DNA from: Ramlibacter ginsenosidimutans
GTDB taxonomy: Bacteria; Pseudomonadota; Gammaproteobacteria; Burkholderiales; Burkholderiaceae_C
Strand: one strand, 5' to 3'
DNA: 64,000 nt
Assembly (NCBI RefSeq): GCF_042678185.1
Contig: NZ_JBHUDQ010000017.1
Both the position numbers and the translations under genes were made by a program. Each line of letters begins with the position of its first letter. Position 1 is the first letter of the stretch. The notes beneath the pieces were generated by a model. The model did not search any database. It was not told where the DNA came from and worked only from the letters and a program-made list of their open reading frames with translations. Positions 61,224-64,000 of this stretch are shown here, piece after piece.

Positions 61224-61604
61224 TTACCAATCGAGGTCGACCTGCGGGCGGTCCGGATCCTGCTCCACCGGCTTGCGGCCTCCGGCTGGCAGGTGCTGGT
61301 CGACGAAGCGCGCCAGCTGGCCCTCGCTCATCATGCCGGCCTGGGCGGCCTCCGGCTTGCCCTCGACGAACAGCATCAGCGTCGGGACCGAGCGCACCGA
61401 GTAGCGGCCGGCGATGTCCGGCGCCTCGTCGATGTCGACCTTCACGACGCCCAGGTCGTCGCGGCTGGCGGCGAACTTCTCCAGCGCCGGCGCCATGGCG
61501 CGGCACGGGCCGCACCACGACGCCGAGAAGTCCACCAGGACCGGCTTGGGCCCGGCAACCGCCGCATCGAAGTCGCGGGGGCCGACGTTGTTGACTGCTG
61601 GCAT
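61224..61604 (-). CDS. Thioredoxin
   Basis: Predicted 126 residues. Active site W30-C31-G-P-C34; V-D-I-D-E-A-P near residue 57 and the cis-proline segment S-V-P-T-L-M-L-F near 73. Longer than E. coli thioredoxin by an acidic C-terminal tail (Q-D-P-D-R-P-Q-V-D-L-D-W). GGGAGA precedes the ATG at 61604; an upstream in-frame start is less likely. Cytosolic disulfide reductase, likely co-regulated with the sigma factor. Confidence 0.88.
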   Translation of the reverse strand: MPAVNNVGPRDFDAAVAGPKPVLVDFSASWCGPCRAMAPALEKFAASRDDLGVVKVDIDEAPDIAGRYSVRSVPTLMLFVEGKPEAAQAGMMSEGQLARFVDQHLPAGGRKPVEQDPDRPQVDLDW

Positions 61605-61674
61605 GGCATCTCCCTTTCTGCCCACACGCAGGGCTCTCAATGGAACTTCGGGACCGGCAGGCGCATGGCGGTGT

Positions 61675-62124
61675 TCACACGTGCTCCGGCAAGGCCCGGA
61701 GCCGCTGCTCGAGATGGTGCGTGTCCAGGTTCACGAGATCCTGGTCCAGCTCGCCGGCCAGCACCTTGCGCACGGACTCCGGCAGTTCGTGGCGCAGCTC
61801 GCCCAGGAACGCCGGCGCGGCGACGATGAACACGCGGTCGTAGCGCCGCTCGTTGCGCGCCTGCTCCAGCAGGTCGGCGATCTGGCGCGCGAACTTCCGC
61901 GCCTCCTTCCTGTGCGGGTCGGTCTTCGGCTCGGCGGTGTGACCCATGAAGCGTTCCCCCTTTCCGTAGAGGCGGCCCTTCGCGTCGCGCTGCAGCTCCG
62001 CCCCGCGCACATGCGCGAGCTCGTCGCGCAGCTCCTGCACTTCCTGCAGCGCCGCCCTTGGCTGCACGCGTTCGAGCACGCGCGCGCGTCCCTCGTCGGC
62101 CACGACGAACCACATGCGATCCAT
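61675..62124 (-). CDS. Host-attachment-like protein
   Basis: Predicted 149 residues, similar to the AtsE-type host attachment family (W-F-V-V-A-D-E-G-R-A-R near residue 5, then F-I-V-A-A-P-A-F-L-G-E-L-R near 100). Members are found in plant- and host-associated bacteria but also widely in free-living ones; activity is not known. AGGGAGG precedes the ATG at 62124. Followed on the same strand by thioredoxin and sigma factor. A broken paralogue lies at 63369. Confidence 0.75.
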   Translation of the reverse strand: MDRMWFVVADEGRARVLERVQPRAALQEVQELRDELAHVRGAELQRDAKGRLYGKGERFMGHTAEPKTDPHRKEARKFARQIADLLEQARNERRYDRVFIVAAPAFLGELRHELPESVRKVLAGELDQDLVNLDTHHLEQRLRALPEHV

Positions 62125-62237
62125 GGCAATGCCTCCCTGGGGTAATCGGCGATCCCGCAGCTTAGGCCGCGGCGTCCGGTTTTTGTTTCCGATTCCTGCG
62201 GTCCCTGGCTTGCGCGAAGCACGGACACGCAGCGCAG

Positions 62238-62841
62238 CTAGCCGTCCTCGCCCACCGAGCTCGGGGTGTCCTCCGCTTCGTCGGCGTAGCAGTCGCGGCG
62301 CCGCTGCTCCAGCAGGTTCCGGAACGCGGCCTCGAACGCACCCAGCGCCTCGCGTCCGGTCGCGGTCACCCAGCGCTCCTGCACGCACACCGGCTCGTGC
62401 GCCCGCCGCGCGCGGGCGCGCCAGAGCTCGCCGGCAATGGCATCCGGCGCGTCGGCGCAGGCGCGGTGGCCGGCAGGCGCAGGGCGAGCGACGAGTTCGT
62501 CAACCGCAAGATCCACGACCTGCTGCAGCGCGGCGTCGCGATCCCGAAAGCCAACGCGCGCGACGTCGTGCGGCCGCAGGACGTTCCGGTGACCGGCGGC
62601 CTGCGGCACTGCATCCACGAATTCCGCGCGCTCGACGAGGATGTCGAAGTGCGCCCCATCCTCGACCAGCTCGCAAAGCTGCCGCCGCTGGAGCTCGATT
62701 TCAGCGATGAGATCTCAGCCAGCCTGCCGGATCTCGCCGGCGAGCTCACGCGTGGCGCCGCAGGTCGCTCTTGTCGATGTCGAGCCCGGCGGTCTGGCGA
62801 AAGAGGCGCTCGAACCGGGGGATGCCTGCAATGACTGTCAT
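62238..62841 (-). pseudogene. DUF1931-like histone-fold gene split by an internal inversion
   Basis: The minus strand from 62841 reads M-T-V-I-A-G-I-P-R-F-E-R-L-F-R-Q and the rest of a DUF1931 N-terminus (31 codons), then hits TGA at 62746. The middle of the same family (F-V-N-R-K-I-H-D-L-L near its start, then A-K-L-P-P-L-E-L near its end) is found on the plus strand at 62487-62750. The minus frame 62486-62238 gives a tail to a stop. Putting the 264-bp plus-strand piece back in the opposite orientation joins all three parts in one frame of 201 residues. The tail does not look like the usual DUF1931 end. Confidence 0.6.
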
Positions 62842-63004
62842 GGCTCACCTTCTGTCGTGGCGACGACCCGAGGCTACGCCGGGCGCCGTCGCCGCGCGGC
62901 CGCACGGCGCGCGAAGCGCAGGGATCCGACATGCACCGCAGGACTGCGCCTCGCGCGCCACGCCCGCTGGTGCACCATGGATGCCGTGCCGCAACGGAGG
63001 CGCA

Positions 63005-63376
63005 ATGACCTCGTCCGACCCTGCTTCCCCACCGCTTGTCGATAGCCCGCTGGAGGGCCTGATGGATTGGAGCAACCCCTTCCGTCAGGGCTTCGTCGCC
63101 GGCTCCGACTGGGCGCCCTGGCTGTCTTCCGCCGGTGTCCCGCCGAAGGGCCCGGCCGGACTGCAGGCGGACCCGCCGGCCAGGTTTGTCCAGCCCCCGC
63201 AACCCCCGACGCCATCCGCCGGCGACGCCGAGTACGAGCAGTACCGGCGCGACTACGAGGCGCGGCTCGACGAAGCCTATGCGAAGTGGAAGCACTCGGT
63301 CTTCACGAGCCTGTTCGAGCCGTGGATCCTGGACCGCCGGGCGGCCGAAGCGGCCCGCAGGCTGCGCCATGGCTGA
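63005..63376 (+). CDS. Hypothetical protein
   Basis: Predicted 123 residues; GGAGG eight bases before the ATG. A proline/serine-rich first half with a W-S-N-P-F and a D-W-A-P-W segment, then a charged helix (Y-E-Q-Y-R-R-D-Y-E-A-R-L-D-E-A-Y-A-K-W) and an E-P-W-I-L-D-R-R-A-A-E-A-A-R end. No signal peptide or family recognised. It overlaps the following broken gene by 8 bases. Confidence 0.55.
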   Translation: MTSSDPASPPLVDSPLEGLMDWSNPFRQGFVAGSDWAPWLSSAGVPPKGPAGLQADPPARFVQPPQPPTPSAGDAEYEQYRRDYEARLDEAYAKWKHSVFTSLFEPWILDRRAAEAARRLRHG

Positions 63377-63725
63377 ACCCGAATGGACGGTGCTTGCCGA
63401 AGCGGGTCGCGTGTGCCTCATGGAGTCCACCGGTGTCCACGGCCAGCCTCCGCGGCTGCTGCAGTAACTGGTCGATCCGCAGGCGGCGACCAAGCCCGGC
63501 GAGCCCTCGGGCGAATCCATGCAGCGCCTTGCCCGGCACGTCGCCGACGTGCTGGAACAGGCGTATGCGCAGGCGCGCTTCGAGTTCCTGCGCATCGCGG
63601 TCGAACCGCGCTTCGAAGGCCCGCTGCGCGCCGAGATCGACCGGCGCCTGGACCTGCATCGCGCCGTGCTCGAGTGGCGCGCCCTGCAGGTGATCCCGCC
63701 TGCTTCTGCCACAGCGAGACCGTGA
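63369..63725 (+). pseudogene. Host-attachment-like protein gene with in-frame stop
   Basis: A single frame from ATG 63369 to TGA 63725 is interrupted by TAA at 63465-63467 after 32 codons. Beyond it the same frame continues with L-V-D-P-Q-A-A-T-K-P, then R-L-A-R-H-V-A-D-V-L-E-Q-A, and R-I-A-V-E-P-R-F-E-G-P-L-R-A, resembling the host-attachment family seen at 61675. A one-base change (for example GAA to TAA) explains it. A shorter product could start from ATG at 63519. Confidence 0.6.
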
Positions 63726-63726
63726 C

Positions 63727-63909
63727 ATGAGCGAGCTCGTCGTCGCCGGCTTCCGCGGCGTGGACAGCGCCGCGCAGGCGCTGGAGAAACTCCTGCCGCT
63801 GGAGCCGGGGATCGTCGTCGACCTGGAGGACGCGGTTGTCGCGGTGCGCGACGCCGACGGCAAGGTGCGGCTGCGGCAGACCTTCGACCCGCCGACGGTG
63901 CGCGCCTAG
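63727..63909 (+). pseudogene. Truncated DUF1269-like membrane protein
   Basis: 60 codons: M-S-E-L-V-V-A-G-F, then L-V-D-L-E-D-A-V-V-A-V-R-D-A-D-G-K-V-R-L typical of the N-terminal part of DUF1269 proteins (about 170 residues with a glycine-zipper membrane region). The frame ends at TAG 63907 directly before IS-like sequence, so the glycine-zipper half is missing. One base after the stop of the previous gene. Confidence 0.55.
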
Positions 63910-63910
63910 C

Positions 63911-64000
63911 TGTGATGTCTCAATAGGTTGTTCATCCGTCCCTGATTTGGGAAGCTGTGGTTACCAAGCCCAGCCAACCATCTCGGGAGAGGACGGATGA
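63911..64000 (+). mobile_element. Probable insertion-sequence left end
   Basis: From TGTGATGTCT onward the sequence is AT-richer than the neighbours, and a GGGAGAGGA ribosome site leads to an ATG at 63997 at the edge of the window. This is the layout of an IS terminal repeat followed by a transposase start. The upstream gene ends abruptly at the same point. The family cannot be named because the transposase is outside the window. Confidence 0.4.

Noticed and set aside
1..64000. CRISPR arrays, rRNA or tRNA genes
   Set aside because: No regularly spaced repeats and no recognisable tRNA or rRNA segments were seen; a short tRNA could be missed by eye.

Overview
The window is high-GC DNA (strong G/C bias at third codon positions, dense same-strand gene blocks, few intergenic gaps). 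It looks chromosomal and betaproteobacterial, most likely Burkholderiales/Comamonadaceae (Ramlibacter/Variovorax/Comamonas-like). The reasons are six full-length orphan Bug/TctC periplasmic receptors with no TctA/TctB partners, a tph operon in the Comamonas gene order, a MobA-type 3-hydroxybenzoate 4-monooxygenase, and many LysR/IclR-controlled catabolic cassettes. I see no rRNA, tRNA or CRISPR array.

Layout. (1) 1-7.1 kb: small envelope proteins, a possible sRNA before a strong terminator, an SMP-30 lactonase, mobA with its own promoter/operator, and a frameshifted MFS transporter. (2) 7.3-12.8 kb: a complete terephthalate operon tphC-A2-A3-B-A1 (minus strand) with divergent IclR gene tphR. 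TphA2A3/A1 and TphB convert terephthalate to protocatechuate; MobA also yields protocatechuate, so two upper aromatic routes lie side by side. Protocatechuate ring-cleavage genes are not in the window. (3) 13-24 kb: two LysR-controlled cassettes, kynureninase-like/hydantoinase A/hydantoinase B/Bug receptor and Bug receptor/M20 amidohydrolase. (4) 24-28 kb: housekeeping-like genes (TRIC-type channel, ProQ/FinO RNA chaperone, a lipoprotein with a PsiF-like tail). (5) 28-42.9 kb: a 14-gene minus-strand block carrying three kinds of transporter (MHS symporter, LIV-type ABC with a fused LivM-LivG, TRAP), a DhaK/DhaL-like kinase pair, a DapA-family aldolase, an FAD-linked oxidase and a Gfo/Idh/MocA dehydrogenase. 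An IclR gene lies upstream; the same 13-bp motif (12/13 identical) sits at both promoters. (6) 43-47 kb: J-domain protein, a serine hydrolase flanked by a 59-bp direct repeat, and gene debris. (7) 47-58.8 kb: a LysR gene and a divergent cluster of two 2-hydroxyacid dehydrogenases, a D-2-hydroxyglutarate dehydrogenase-like FAD/Fe-S protein, two LigI-like amidohydrolases, an RraA-family aldolase and three Bug receptors. This is the best candidate for an undescribed catabolic pathway. (8) 59-64 kb: an SDR without the catalytic Tyr/Lys, then a decaying stress island with sigma factor, thioredoxin, host-attachment-like protein and several broken genes, ending at a probable insertion-sequence edge.

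Several genes carry single lesions (two 1-base frameshifts, one in-frame stop, one 264-bp inversion). Real decay and assembly error cannot be told apart from the sequence alone.
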